A DNA stretch of 60,726 bases from the NCBI RefSeq assembly GCF_000337375.1, contig NZ_AOJG01000002.1:271-60996 (forward strand). Reading direction: 5' to 3'. Made by a program: the position numbers and the translations under genes. The notes beneath the pieces were generated by a model. That model made no database searches and was not told the origin of the DNA. It saw only the letters and a program-made list of their open reading frames with translations. Shown here piece by piece: positions 16,919 through 25,539 of the stretch; position 1 is the first letter of the stretch; every line of letters starts with the position of its first letter. The DNA comes from Halorubrum lipolyticum DSM 21995. Lineage in GTDB: Archaea; Halobacteriota; Halobacteria; Halobacteriales; Haloferacaceae.

Positions 16919-17832
16919 TTGCCCCTCCCCGTCGGCATCGGCGGTAGTGTGCGCTTGTGCGCCGAGGCGCGGTGGCGCGCGAGCAGGTCGGCGACCGTCT
17001 CCTCGTCCGCGCCGTCCGACACTCGCTCGGCGATCGCCTCGGCGTCGAGCGCGCGGTCGACGCCGAGCCGCAACACGGCGTCGATCACCTCGTAGGGGGC
17101 CCCGAGGTCGTCGGCGTCGCGCTGTCCGGGGAGAAAGCCCGCGGTGGGCGGCTTCTCGACGACGAACTCGGGCACGTCGAGCTCGTCGGCCAGCGCGCGG
17201 ACGTCGGTCTTGTACAGGTGGCCGAGCGGGAGCAGGTCGGCGGCGCCGTCGCCGTGTTTCGTGACGTAGCCGAGCAGGTGCTCGCTCCGGTTGGTCGTCC
17301 CGCAGACGAGCCGGTTCGTCGCGTTGGCGGCGAGGTACGCGAGCGTCATCCGGAGGCGCGCGATCGCGTTCCCGGAGCGGACCGGCTCGTCGTGGAGGTC
17401 GAACCGGTCGGGCGCGACCGCGCCGAACTGCGCGAACAGCGGCTGGAGGTGGACCGTGTCGTGCTCGATCCCGAGCGCGTCCGCGAGCGCCTCGGCGTCG
17501 CGGGCGTGTGGCGCCCCGATCTTGTTGCAGGGGAGGATCAGCCCGTACACGCGGCCTGCGCCGAGCGCCTCGACCGCCAGCGCCGCCGTCACCGTGGAGT
17601 CGAGCCCGCCGCTCATGTTGACGACCACTCCGTCCGCGTTCGCGGCCGCGACTCGGTCGTCGATGAACGCCCGGATCCGCTCGCGCTCCGCGACCGGGTC
17701 GGGGGCGTCGAACGGGCCGACGGCGTCGTCGGGGGCGTCGCGGATCGGCGGGTCCTCCTCGCTCGATGTCGAGGCCGCGGAGCGGTCTGGCGCCGTCCCC
17801 GACTCGAACGCGGTTGACCGCGGGTCACCCAT
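16915..17832 (-). CDS. nadE: NAD+ synthetase
   Basis: 305 residues. The P-loop-like NMSGGLDSTVTAAL is the ATP-pyrophosphatase motif; LPCNKIGAPHARDAEALA, CGTTNRSEHLLGYVTKHGD and DLLPLGHLYKTDVRAL are NadE signatures. It amidates nicotinate adenine dinucleotide to NAD. There is no glutaminase domain, so ammonia is probably used directly. The N-terminal 45 residues are low complexity. ATG 17832 is chosen, but a start 14 codons upstream is possible. Confidence 0.93.
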   Translation of the reverse strand: MGDPRSTAFESGTAPDRSAASTSSEEDPPIRDAPDDAVGPFDAPDPVAERERIRAFIDDRVAAANADGVVVNMSGGLDSTVTAALAVEALGAGRVYGLILPCNKIGAPHARDAEALADALGIEHDTVHLQPLFAQFGAVAPDRFDLHDEPVRSGNAIARLRMTLAYLAANATNRLVCGTTNRSEHLLGYVTKHGDGAADLLPLGHLYKTDVRALADELDVPEFVVEKPPTAGFLPGQRDADDLGAPYEVIDAVLRLGVDRALDAEAIAERVSDGADEETVADLLARHRASAHKRTLPPMPTGRGN

Positions 17833-17874
17833 CGGTGCGCCCTCGGAACGCCGGGTTCGGGACCGGTTCGTCAC

Positions 17875-18284
17875 GGGTTCGCTCGCTCGAGGCGCGCGAC
17901 CCTCGAGCGATTCGAGCGATTCGAGCGACCCTCGTGACCCCTGTGCGCCGCAGGCACGCGCGGGCGTCGGTTCGAAAGCTCATGTTCACCCATCGATTCC
18001 GAACGGACGGGTAAATACTCACGGTGGAGTTTGTTTAAGGATATACCCATATTACGCAGTGTAAGATCTATTCTACTTATTTTTCCATCAATTTTGTCAA
18101 CTGACACGCGAGATATTTGCGAAAATCAGATATTCGGTCATCGAAGGTATGGGATGAGACGAATAGCGAACGAACACGTGAAATAGTACTAGAAACCAAA
18201 TGATCTCGGGAATATAGCTAGCTAACAACAATATAAGGTGGAAATAACCGAACATTTATACATCAATATTTGTTGAATACGACC
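17875..18284. other. Long intergenic region, AT-rich in its right half
   Basis: There is no gene I can support in these 410 bases. The left part contains a short GAGCGATTC tandem run (about 17907-17930). From about 18030 the composition turns AT-rich. An ATTTATAC element at 18253-18260, about 30 bases before the ATG at 18285, is the likely TATA box of the regulator. The AT-rich stretch may hold regulator operators, but I see no clear dyad. Confidence 0.5.
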
Positions 18285-18818
18285 ATGTCGACGATACAGC
18301 TCACGAGCAGTCAGAAACGGGTGCTCACCGCGCTCGTAAACCTCGCGGAGAACGCGGATCGACCGGTGTCCGGCCGGACCATCGCCGAGTCGATCGACCG
18401 CAACCCCGGGACGGTCCGAAACCGGATGCAGAGCCTGCGCGACATCGGGTTAGTCGAGGGCGTCGCCGGACCGCAGGGCGGCTACGTCCCGACCGATGCC
18501 GCCTACGAGACGCTCGGCGTCGAGCGGATGGACGACGCCGCGAGCACGCCCGTCGAGCGCGAGGGCGACCCGGTGGAGGGCGTGAACGTCGAGGAGATCG
18601 ACCTCTCCAGCGTTACCAACCCCGAGCTGTGCCGGGCGGAGCTCGTGATCCGCGGACCGGTCGGCTCTTTCGACGCCGGCGACCGCGTGACCGTCGGTCC
18701 GACGCCGGGGGCGGGGCTCCGCCTCTCGGGCGTCGTCGACGCGACCCACGTCGACGGCAACACCCTGTTGGTCCGCGTCGAAGGGATGGAGACGCCGGGC
18801 CGGGGGTCGGCCGCGTAG
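18285..18818 (+). CDS. Winged-helix transcriptional regulator (haloarchaeal Rrf2-like)
   Basis: 177 residues. Residues 5-75 form a winged HTH: SSQKRVLTALVNLAENA, then GRTIAESIDRNPGTVRNRMQ and a wing GVAGPQGGYVPT. The C-terminal half (ELCRAELVIRGPVGSFDAGDR) resembles a ligand-binding beta domain found in many haloarchaeal paralogues. ATG 18285 begins the HTH; an upstream TTG start is less likely because of the TATA position. Targets are unknown. Confidence 0.82.
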   Translation: MSTIQLTSSQKRVLTALVNLAENADRPVSGRTIAESIDRNPGTVRNRMQSLRDIGLVEGVAGPQGGYVPTDAAYETLGVERMDDAASTPVEREGDPVEGVNVEEIDLSSVTNPELCRAELVIRGPVGSFDAGDRVTVGPTPGAGLRLSGVVDATHVDGNTLLVRVEGMETPGRGSAA

Positions 18819-18825
18819 GTCGCGG

Positions 18826-19704
18826 TCAGTCGGGTCCCGCGATCCGGTCCCGGATCGCGCCCGTCGCCGCGGCGGCGTGCCGAGCGTCGCGGTACCGCTC
18901 TCCGAAGGCCACGCGCGCGCTCTCGGCCGCCTCGGGATCGACCGCGAACGCGACATCTTCGTACGCCACGTCCCAGAGCACCAGCGGCTCCGGCGGCGCG
19001 GGACCGACGCCGAGTTCGCCGGGGACCGGCTCGAGAGCGAGCAGACGGTCGATCAGGGACGGGTCGGCCGCGCTCCGGCCGACCGCGCGGACCGCGGCCA
19101 CGAGCCGGCGCACGAGCGCTCGCGGGAACCCCCCGGCGGACACCTCGACGACGAGGAGGTCGTCCTCTCGGGTCGCGCTCGCGGTGAGGTCGCGGACGGT
19201 CCCGTGCTCGTCGCTCGTCAGGTTGTGGAAGTCGTGCTCGCCCGAGAACCGGGCGAGCGCGTCGCGGACGCGCTCGTCGTCGACGGCGTGGTCGCGGTCC
19301 GCGCCGTCCCCGCGAGCGGGCGCGTACAGGTGGTATCGGTAGGTCCGTCGGGTCGCGTCGTGGGTCGCGTGGAACCCGTCGGGCACGTCGGCGGCCGCCC
19401 ACACGCGCACCGAGCCGGGGAGGTGGCCGTTGAACGCCCGCGGGGTGAGCCAGTCGGGCGCCGCGAACGCGACCGTCTGCGCGACCGCGGAGACGCCGGC
19501 GTCGGTCCGGCCCGCGGCGGCGTATCCCGGCGGCGTCGCGTGCGTCGGCCCGTCGCCCCGGTCGAGGATCCCGTGTTCGGCGAGCGCCCGAAGGAGGGTC
19601 CCCTCGACCGTCGTCGCGTGGGGCTGGCGCTGGAAGCCGGCGTACTCGCGGCCGTCGTACGCGACCCGGAACGCGCGGGTCGCCGCCTCCGAGGCCTCGG
19701 TCAC
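18826..19704 (-). CDS. truA: tRNA pseudouridine synthase TruA
   Basis: 292 residues. It has RVAYDGREYAGFQRQP and the catalytic GRTDAGVSAVAQTV, where the Asp attacks the uridine, then RRTYRYHLYAP and GEHDFHNLTS. It isomerises uridines 38-40 of the tRNA anticodon arm. The GTG start overlaps the stop of uspA by four bases, so the two are translationally coupled. Confidence 0.94.
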   Translation of the reverse strand: MTEASEAATRAFRVAYDGREYAGFQRQPHATTVEGTLLRALAEHGILDRGDGPTHATPPGYAAAGRTDAGVSAVAQTVAFAAPDWLTPRAFNGHLPGSVRVWAAADVPDGFHATHDATRRTYRYHLYAPARGDGADRDHAVDDERVRDALARFSGEHDFHNLTSDEHGTVRDLTASATREDDLLVVEVSAGGFPRALVRRLVAAVRAVGRSAADPSLIDRLLALEPVPGELGVGPAPPEPLVLWDVAYEDVAFAVDPEAAESARVAFGERYRDARHAAAATGAIRDRIAGPD

Positions 19705-20180
19705 TCCGCGTCGGGGCCGTCGCCCGCGTCTGCGGCCTCCGCTTCCTCGTCTCGGTCGGCCATCGGCACCGTGACGACCGGAACGGCGGAGACCCGCACG
19801 ACCTTCTCGGTGACGCTCCCGAGGAGGACGCGTTGGATCCCGGAGCGGGTGTGGCTCGGCATCACGACGATGTCGGCGCCCACGTCGCCGATGGCGTTCT
19901 CGATGACGTCGACGGGCTCGCCGCGGACGACGTTGCCGACCACGTCGACGCCCGCGGACTCCAGCTCCGCCGTCACCTCCTCGACGCGTTCCTCGGCCGC
20001 GTCCTCGACGCGCTCGGCGAACGCGCCGGCCTGGGGGCCGCGAAGCGTCTGCGCGACCGTGTCGATCGCGGAGACGACGTACACGGTGGCGTCGTACCGC
20101 TCCGCGAGGCTCTTCGCGTGCGGGATCGCGTCGTTCGCCTCGCCGCCCGGCGCCACGGGGAGGAGGATCGCGTCGTACAT
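19701..20180 (-). CDS. Universal stress protein (UspA family)
   Basis: 159 residues. It begins MYDAILLPVAPGGEANDA and has the C-terminal ATP-binding pattern MPSHTRSGIQRVLLGSVTEK followed by VSAVPVVTVPM. A 20-residue acidic tail follows. These are nucleotide-binding stress proteins whose targets vary. It is upstream of truA with a GTGA overlap. ATG 20180 starts the first beta strand directly. Confidence 0.9.
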   Translation of the reverse strand: MYDAILLPVAPGGEANDAIPHAKSLAERYDATVYVVSAIDTVAQTLRGPQAGAFAERVEDAAEERVEEVTAELESAGVDVVGNVVRGEPVDVIENAIGDVGADIVVMPSHTRSGIQRVLLGSVTEKVVRVSAVPVVTVPMADRDEEAEAADAGDGPDAE

Positions 20181-20257
20181 ACCCGAGCGTCCGCCCGCCG
20201 GGTGCAAAACGGTACCGGCCGTCGCGGCGAGGACCACCGGTCTTCGGAGGGAAGTCG

Positions 20258-20458
20258 CTACAGCCCGAGCGCCTCGAGGAGGTCGAAGCCGACGCCGGCG
20301 TAGCCGACGAGCTTGAAACCGAGGTAGATCCCCACGATCGCCACCACGCCCGGCAGTTCGGGCGGAGCGGGGATCGGGACGCGGAGGAAGGCGAACAGCG
20401 CGCCGACCGTCAGGCCGACGACGAGGGCCGCGATCGTCACCACGGGCGTGGAACTCAT
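20258..20458 (-). CDS. XapX-domain membrane protein
   Basis: 66 residues with two helices, VVTIAALVVGLTVGALFAF and VVAIVGIYLGFKLVGYAG, separated by the proline-rich LRVPIPAPPELPG. This is the compact XapX arrangement, a small family of unknown function named from xanthosine-permease neighbours. It is upstream of uspA on the same strand, with a 77-base gap. Confidence 0.82.
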   Translation of the reverse strand: MSSTPVVTIAALVVGLTVGALFAFLRVPIPAPPELPGVVAIVGIYLGFKLVGYAGVGFDLLEALGL

Positions 20459-20592
20459 GTCGGCGATTCGTCGGCGTCCGTTGATAAGGGCGGCGTTCGC
20501 GGTCGGTGCCGGGAGATCGCTGTCCGGCCTACCGACTCCCGTCCGCGCCGCGGATGGGCAGGGTTTTCAGACGGGCGCTCCACCGTTGAGGC

Positions 20593-21159
20593 ATGGCACG
20601 AGAGGTTACCAACCCCGACAACCCGCAGGTGACGCTCCAGACGAACCACGGCGACGTCGTCGTCGAGCTGTTCGCCGACCGCGCGCCGAAGACGGTCGAG
20701 AACTTCCTCGGACTGGCGCGTCACGACCCCGCCGCCGACGCCGACCCCGCGCGCGACACGAACACGTGGGAGGACCCGGAGACCGGCGAAGTTCGGGGCG
20801 ACTCCCTGTACGAGGGGAACGTCTTCCACCGCGTCATCGAGGGCTTCATGATCCAAGGCGGCGACCCGCAGGAGAGCGGCCGCGGTGGCCCCGGCTACCA
20901 GTTCGACGACGAGTTCCACGACGACCTCACCCACGACGGTCCGGGCATCCTCTCGATGGCGAACTCCGGCCCGAACACGAACGGCTCGCAGTTCTTCATC
21001 ACGCTGGACGCCACGCCGCACCTCGACGGCAAGCACGCCGTCTTCGGGCAGGTCATCGACGGGATGGACGCCGTCGAGGAGATCGGCGCCCTCCCGACCG
21101 ACCGGCGCGACGAACCCCGCGACACCGTCGAGATCGAAGGCGTTACCGTCGACGAGTAA
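20593..21159 (+). CDS. Cyclophilin-type peptidyl-prolyl isomerase
   Basis: 188 residues. The cyclophilin fold is complete: [35 protein letters not shown] with the catalytic Arg, and [16 protein letters not shown] with the Gln/Phe site. There is no signal peptide, so it is a cytoplasmic folding catalyst. It has a short acidic insertion after [10 protein letters not shown]-tract terminator follows at 21184. Confidence 0.93.
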   Translation: MAREVTNPDNPQVTLQTNHGDVVVELFADRAPKTVENFLGLARHDPAADADPARDTNTWEDPETGEVRGDSLYEGNVFHRVIEGFMIQGGDPQESGRGGPGYQFDDEFHDDLTHDGPGILSMANSGPNTNGSQFFITLDATPHLDGKHAVFGQVIDGMDAVEEIGALPTDRRDEPRDTVEIEGVTVDE

Positions 21160-21183
21160 GACGGAGATCCGCGGCGTTATCGC

Positions 21184-21188
21184 TTTTT
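21184..21188 (+). terminator. T-tract terminator after the cyclophilin gene
   Basis: TTTTT follows a GC-rich stretch 25 bases after the stop codon, the simple U-tract termination signal common in archaea. Confidence 0.4.
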
Positions 21189-21267
21189 GGCCGGTGAGAC
21201 GTCCGAAGGAGCGTCATCCTCGGAGGCCGTTGTTCCGATCATAACGGTTGATCAAACGACAATAATT

Positions 21268-21328
21268 CAGCGATAGTATTTCCGCGTAATCGATAAGCCA
21301 GCGATACTATTTCGGAGCGGTCTATAAC
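21268..21328 (+). promoter_or_regulatory. Promoter with paired direct repeats before the ferritin-like gene
   Basis: CAGCGATAGTATTT at 21268 and CAGCGATACTATTT at 21299 are direct repeats spaced by 31 bases, three helical turns. Just downstream, TCTATAAC at 21321-21328 is a candidate TATA box about 60 bases before the ATG at 21384. Repeats on one DNA face next to a TATA box are a plausible activator or repressor site. Confidence 0.5.
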
Positions 21329-21383
21329 TATCAATCATATACTCCATTGTGGGAACGCTGGGGTTTCACCCAGTTCAACAGCT

Positions 21384-22268
21384 ATGACAGATATAGACGA
21401 CCCAGAGGCGTACGCGGAACGGATCGCGGAATCGGTGAAAGAACAGGCAGAGGACACCGGTGGTTCCCGTCGAAAGTTTTTGAGCCGCTCAGTGCTGGCC
21501 GGAGGGGCGTTACTCGCGCTCGGCGGTGGCACGGGTCTCGCGATGGGCCAGGACGAGGACAGCGCCCCGGACGAGATGATGGCGAACTTCGACGACGTGG
21601 CGGGGACCGACCTCGACGTGTTGAACTACGCGCTCACGCTGGAGAACCTCGAGAACGCGTTCTATCGCGAGGGGTTAGAGATGTTCAGCATGGAGGACTT
21701 CGCGCAGGCGGACTTCCAATGGGACTTCCAGGGTCTCAGCGGGGGGACCGCCGAAGAGCTTCAGGGAATGATGTACGACCACGTCGAGGTGATCGGCGAA
21801 CACGAGGCGGTCCACGTCGAGGTCCTCGGTGAGGCGATCACGCTGCTCGGCGGTGACCCCAACCCCGAGGCCGACTACGATTTCGGACTCGAAACGGTGG
21901 AGGGATTCCTGGCGACTGCGCAAGTGTTCGAGAACACGGGAGTCGCGGCCTACGCCGGTGCGGCACCGTTCATCGAGAGCCCGGACCTCCAGAGCGCCGC
22001 GCTGTCGATCCACAGCGTCGAGGCGCGTCACGCCGCGTTCCTCAACCACCTCAACGGCGAGTCTCCCTTCCCGAACGCGTTCGACTCGGCCCTCTCCCAG
22101 CAGGCCGTTCTCGACGCCGTCGGCCCGTTTATTGTGTCAGAGGGGGAGGGTGACGACGATGACGAGGACGACGGCGAGGATGGCGACGGCGAAGATGGCG
22201 GCAGCGACGGCGACGGCGAGGATGGCGGTAGCGACGGCGACGACGGCGGCGATGACGACGACGAGTAG
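21384..22268 (+). CDS. Tat-exported ferritin-like domain protein
   Basis: 294 residues. A twin-arginine leader (SRRKFLSRSVLAGGALLAL) is followed by a helical ferritin-like domain: LNYALTLENLENAFYREG, VEVIGEHEAVHVEVLGEA, FENTGVAAYAGA and HSVEARHAAFLNHLNG. The Glu/His spacing fits a diiron or related ferritin_2 (PCC13-62-like) fold. The C-terminal 40 residues are Asp/Glu/Gly repeats. It is likely extracellular or wall-associated, and a role in iron or oxidative stress is inference. Paired repeats upstream suggest specific regulation. Confidence 0.85.
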   Translation: MTDIDDPEAYAERIAESVKEQAEDTGGSRRKFLSRSVLAGGALLALGGGTGLAMGQDEDSAPDEMMANFDDVAGTDLDVLNYALTLENLENAFYREGLEMFSMEDFAQADFQWDFQGLSGGTAEELQGMMYDHVEVIGEHEAVHVEVLGEAITLLGGDPNPEADYDFGLETVEGFLATAQVFENTGVAAYAGAAPFIESPDLQSAALSIHSVEARHAAFLNHLNGESPFPNAFDSALSQQAVLDAVGPFIVSEGEGDDDDEDDGEDGDGEDGGSDGDGEDGGSDGDDGGDDDDE

Positions 22269-22310
22269 GAGCGACTGACAGCAATACCCTCGGCGCCTCG
22301 GGGCGTCCGC

Positions 22311-23258
22311 TCACGCGACCCGATTTTCGAGTTCCTCGCCGCCGTCGAGCCGGTCGACGTTTCTCGCGAGGATGTCGGCGACGCGCTCGTAGTAGTGCGG
22401 GGTGTGACCGGCGTTGTGCGGGGTGATCGTGACGCTGCCGAGCCCCCACAGTGGGTGGTCCTCGGGGAGCGGCTCGGGGTCGGTCACGTCCAGCGCGGCG
22501 CCGCGGATGCGGCTGTTCCGGAGCGCCGAGACGAGCGCGTCGGTGTCGACGACCGGACCGCGGGCGATATTTATCAGGATCGCGTCGGCCCGCATCGTGC
22601 GGAGCGCGTCGTCGTCGACGAGCCCGCGGGTCGCCTCCGTGAGCGGGCACGCGAGCACCACGTACTCCGCGTCCGCGACCGCGTCGTGGAACTCGTCGAA
22701 CCCGTAGACCGCGTCGGTCGGGCCGCCCTTCTCGGGCGAGTACCGGACACCGACCGTGTCCACGTCGAACGGCTCCAGGCGGTCGACGACGGCGGAGCCG
22801 ATCGCGCCGAGGCCGACGACCGCGACGGTCGACCCGTACACCTCGGTCGTCTCGTAGCTCCGCCACTCCCGACGCTCCTGCTGGCGGTGCGCGCGCGTCC
22901 ACTGGCGGGCGTGGGTGATCATCGACCCGAGGACGTGTTCGGCGATGTTCGGCTTGTGCACCCCCGAGGCGTTCGTCAGGGCGACGCCGTGGTCCGCGAG
23001 CGCCTCCCGGGGGAGATGCCCGGTACCGGCGAACACGCACGCGAACAGCTCCAGGTTCTCGGCGGCCGCCAGCAGCTCCTCGTCGATGTCGAGCCCGACC
23101 GCGATCCGCGCGGTCTCGAGCAACTCGCGCTCCTCGGCCGGCGTCCGCGCCAGCACGACGGAGCGGTCCGGGAGTCGTTCCCGGATCGCCGCGGCCAGTT
23201 CGGCCCCGTCCGAGCCGTGAATCGTCTGTCGCAACACGACGACGTCTGGGTCGCTCAT
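22311..23258 (-). CDS. D-2-hydroxyacid dehydrogenase
   Basis: 315 residues. The Rossmann signature VAVVGLGAIGSAVVDRL is preceded by the substrate domain with NASGVHKPNIAEHVLGSM. The catalytic set is visible: Arg in the ACPLTEATRGLVD region, Glu in DVTDPEPLPEDHPLW and His in ITPHNAGHTPHYYER. It reduces 2-oxoacids to D-2-hydroxyacids with NAD(P)H. Substrate is not predictable. It lies 96 bases downstream of the trans-sulfuration gene on the same strand. Confidence 0.92.
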   Translation of the reverse strand: MSDPDVVVLRQTIHGSDGAELAAAIRERLPDRSVVLARTPAEERELLETARIAVGLDIDEELLAAAENLELFACVFAGTGHLPREALADHGVALTNASGVHKPNIAEHVLGSMITHARQWTRAHRQQERREWRSYETTEVYGSTVAVVGLGAIGSAVVDRLEPFDVDTVGVRYSPEKGGPTDAVYGFDEFHDAVADAEYVVLACPLTEATRGLVDDDALRTMRADAILINIARGPVVDTDALVSALRNSRIRGAALDVTDPEPLPEDHPLWGLGSVTITPHNAGHTPHYYERVADILARNVDRLDGGEELENRVA

Positions 23259-23354
23259 GGCGGGGAGACTCGGCGCAACGGATAAAAAGGATGCCCGTCC
23301 GGCGACCGGTGCCGGATTCGACCGCCGTTCGCCGGCGTCCGTCCGTCGATTCGC

Positions 23355-24563
23355 CTACTGCAGCGCCGCGTCGAACGCCCGCCGGAAGTCGGCTTTCATG
23401 TCGTCGACGTGCTCGATCCCGACGGAGACTCGGATGAGCCCGTCGGTGAGCCCGGCCGCGAGCCGCTCCTCGCGGGGAATCGCGGCGTGGGTCATCGCCG
23501 CGGGCTGCTCGATCAGGCTCTCGACGCCGCCGAGCGACTCCGCGAGCGTGAACACCTCGGTCTCGCTGACGACCGTCGAGGCCTGATCGAGGGTGCCGTC
23601 GAACTCGAAGGAGAGCATGCCGCCGAACGCGTCCATCTGCTCGGCCGCGAGCTCGTGGTCCGGGTGGCTCTCCAGTCCGGGGTAGTAGACCCGGCTCACG
23701 TCCTCGTGGTCCGCCAGCCACTCGGCCAGTTCCATCGCGTTCTCGCAGTGGCGGTCCATCCGCACCGGGAGCGTCTTCGTCCCGCGTAACACGAGGAAGG
23801 AGTCGAACGGGCCGGGCGTCGCGCCCACCGAGTTCTGGTAGAAGCCGAGCCGCTCGTCGAGGTCGGCGTCGTCGACGATCAGCGCGCCGCCGATCGTGTC
23901 GGAGTGGCCCCCGAGGTACTTCGTCAGCGACTGGGAGACGATGTCGGCGCCGTGTTCGAGCGGGCGCTGGAGGTACGGGGTCGCGAACGTGTTGTCGACC
24001 GCGCAGAGGGCGTCGTGCTCGTGCGCGATATCCGCGATCGCGCCGATGTCGTTGACGTTCATGAGGGGGTTCGTCGGCGTCTCCACCCACACCAACTCCG
24101 TCTCCTCGCGCATCGCCGCCCGGACCGCGTCGTGGTCCGTCGTGTCGACGAAGGAGGTCTCGATGTCGTACTCGTCGTACACCTGCGTGAGGATGCGGTG
24201 GGTCCCGCCGTACACGTCGTCGCCGGCGACCACGTGGTCGCCCGCGGACAGCAGGTTCAGGACGGTGTTTATCGCGCCCATCCCGGAGGAGAAACAGCGC
24301 GCGTGGCTCCCCGACTCCAGCGAGGCGAGGTTGGCCTCGAGGTCGGTCCGGGTCGGGTTCCCGGTCCGGCTGTACTCGTACCCCCGGTGCTCGCCGGGCG
24401 CGTCCTGTTTATACGTGGAGTTCGCGTGGATCGGAGTCATCAGCGCGCCGGTCTCCGCGTCGGGCTCCTGCCCGGCGTGAATCGCGCGCGTCTCGAAGCG
24501 GCGGTCGTCGGCGTCGCCGTCGCGGGAGTCGCCGCCATCGGCGGCGTCGGATCGGTCGCTCAT
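23355..24563 (-). CDS. Cystathionine gamma-synthase/lyase (PLP trans-sulfuration enzyme)
   Basis: 402 residues. FETRAIHAGQEPDAETGA opens the Cys/Met-metabolism PLP fold; SRTGNPTRTDLEANLASLE and the PLP-lysine motif SQSLTKYLGGHSD are diagnostic. It makes or cleaves cystathionine in methionine/cysteine interconversion. Synthase and lyase activities cannot be separated from sequence alone. The first 22 residues are a Ser/Asp-rich extension. Confidence 0.92.
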   Translation of the reverse strand: MSDRSDAADGGDSRDGDADDRRFETRAIHAGQEPDAETGALMTPIHANSTYKQDAPGEHRGYEYSRTGNPTRTDLEANLASLESGSHARCFSSGMGAINTVLNLLSAGDHVVAGDDVYGGTHRILTQVYDEYDIETSFVDTTDHDAVRAAMREETELVWVETPTNPLMNVNDIGAIADIAHEHDALCAVDNTFATPYLQRPLEHGADIVSQSLTKYLGGHSDTIGGALIVDDADLDERLGFYQNSVGATPGPFDSFLVLRGTKTLPVRMDRHCENAMELAEWLADHEDVSRVYYPGLESHPDHELAAEQMDAFGGMLSFEFDGTLDQASTVVSETEVFTLAESLGGVESLIEQPAAMTHAAIPREERLAAGLTDGLIRVSVGIEHVDDMKADFRRAFDAALQ

Positions 24564-24665
24564 ACCCGACGGTCGTCGCCGAGAGAGGTGATTCTTCCCC
24601 TTCCGAGACGGCGGAGAGCGAACGGCGACAGCGACCGCTACAGCTGCGACTAGGAGTGTGAGAAG

Positions 24666-24776
24666 TGCTCGGTCAGGGATTTGAACCCTGGTCGTCGGCT
24701 GTCTTCCAAACCGGCGCGCCGTCGCGCCGCGTCTGCCGAAAGGCCAACATGATTGGCCGGACTACACCAACCGAGC
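24666..24776 (-). tRNA. tRNA-Glu (UUC) with an anticodon-loop intron
   Basis: The minus-strand precursor is 111 bases. Acceptor GCTCGGT pairs with ACCGAGC, the T arm is CAGGG-TTCAAAT-CCCTG, and the anticodon stem TTGGC pairs with GCCGA. The loop CTTTCG gives anticodon UUC. About 36 extra bases follow position 37. The intron's GGAAG can pair with CTTTC of the exon, making the bulge-helix-bulge recognised by archaeal splicing endonuclease. Discriminator A. Confidence 0.88.
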
Positions 24777-25048
24777 GCAATTCCGGGTTGTGCCGCATCC
24801 GATTTAACTCTTCTTAACTCGCGGCACCGTGGGAGCGGTCGCCAGGGTCGGGTCGCCGGATTCGTCCGACTCGCCGTCGACGACCTCGTCCCCTTCCTCG
24901 CCGCCGAGAGCGGGGATATACGAGCGGCGACGACCCTCCGGTGGCACGGTCGGCCCGTTTATAAGCGGGCGGATCGAGCGTGGCGCTTCGAGATCGGCTT
25001 CGATCACATATCCGACACGTATTTTCGACTTCGACGAGGAGAACGGCT

Positions 25049-25264
25049 ATGGACGGTCCGAGACGGACGTACAGACGCCTCGACGAGTGGGTCTCGGGGT
25101 TCTCTCGCGGCGGATACGCCCTCCTCGTCGGCGTCGCGGCCGCGCTCAGTTCGTTCGCGGTTAGCCTGGCGCTCGGTGCGCCCGACTACATTTTCGCTGT
25201 CGGCATCGGTCTGTCGCTGACCGCGTTCAACTACTGGTTCGATCCGAATCACCGAGAGGAGTGA
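25049..25264 (+). CDS. Small two-helix membrane protein
   Basis: 71 residues, with a basic N-terminus and two helices (YALLVGVAAALSSFAVSLAL and IFAVGIGLSLTAFNYWF), ending in DPNHREE. A TTTATAAG box at 24958-24965 is about 85 bases upstream. It is conserved in style with small haloarchaeal membrane proteins, but I know no function. The 272 bases before it hold no other gene I can support. Confidence 0.62.
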   Translation: MDGPRRTYRRLDEWVSGFSRGGYALLVGVAAALSSFAVSLALGAPDYIFAVGIGLSLTAFNYWFDPNHREE

Positions 25265-25510
25265 GACACCGCGTTTCCCGTGAACAGTTGTCCGTTTCGG
25301 TGGGCGCCCGGATCCGGTCGCCCTTGAACACCGGAAGCCTCGAACACCGGAAGCCCCGGCCGCGGCTAGAGAACTATATAAACCTATATATTTTGGTCGT
25401 TTCGGCAGATTCACATTGAGTTGTGGCCGCCGCCATCCGAGTGCGTATTTAAATAGAGACAATATCGCGGCGTAGAGCCCTTTTCACGCGGGTATATATT
25501 CTGGACAGCT

Positions 25511-25517
25511 TTAAGGG
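25511..25517 (+). promoter_or_regulatory. TATA box of the AbrB-PhoU gene
   Basis: CTTTAAG lies about 27 bases before the ATG at 25540, which would give a leaderless transcript. This supports ATG 25540 over the GTG at 25525. Further upstream (25372-25393) an AT-rich CTATATAAACC stretch may be an additional promoter or operator. Confidence 0.5.
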
Positions 25518-25539
25518 AGCTCGGGTGTCATACCAGAAT

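Noticed and set aside
17907-17930. GAGCGATTC short tandem run as a regulatory array
   Set aside because: Only about three degenerate 9-base units in GC-rich sequence; likely slippage without evidence for binding.
24804-25007. 67-codon minus-strand frame upstream of the small membrane protein
   Set aside because: Partly acidic, but no start signal or family; it lies in the leader of the opposite-strand gene.
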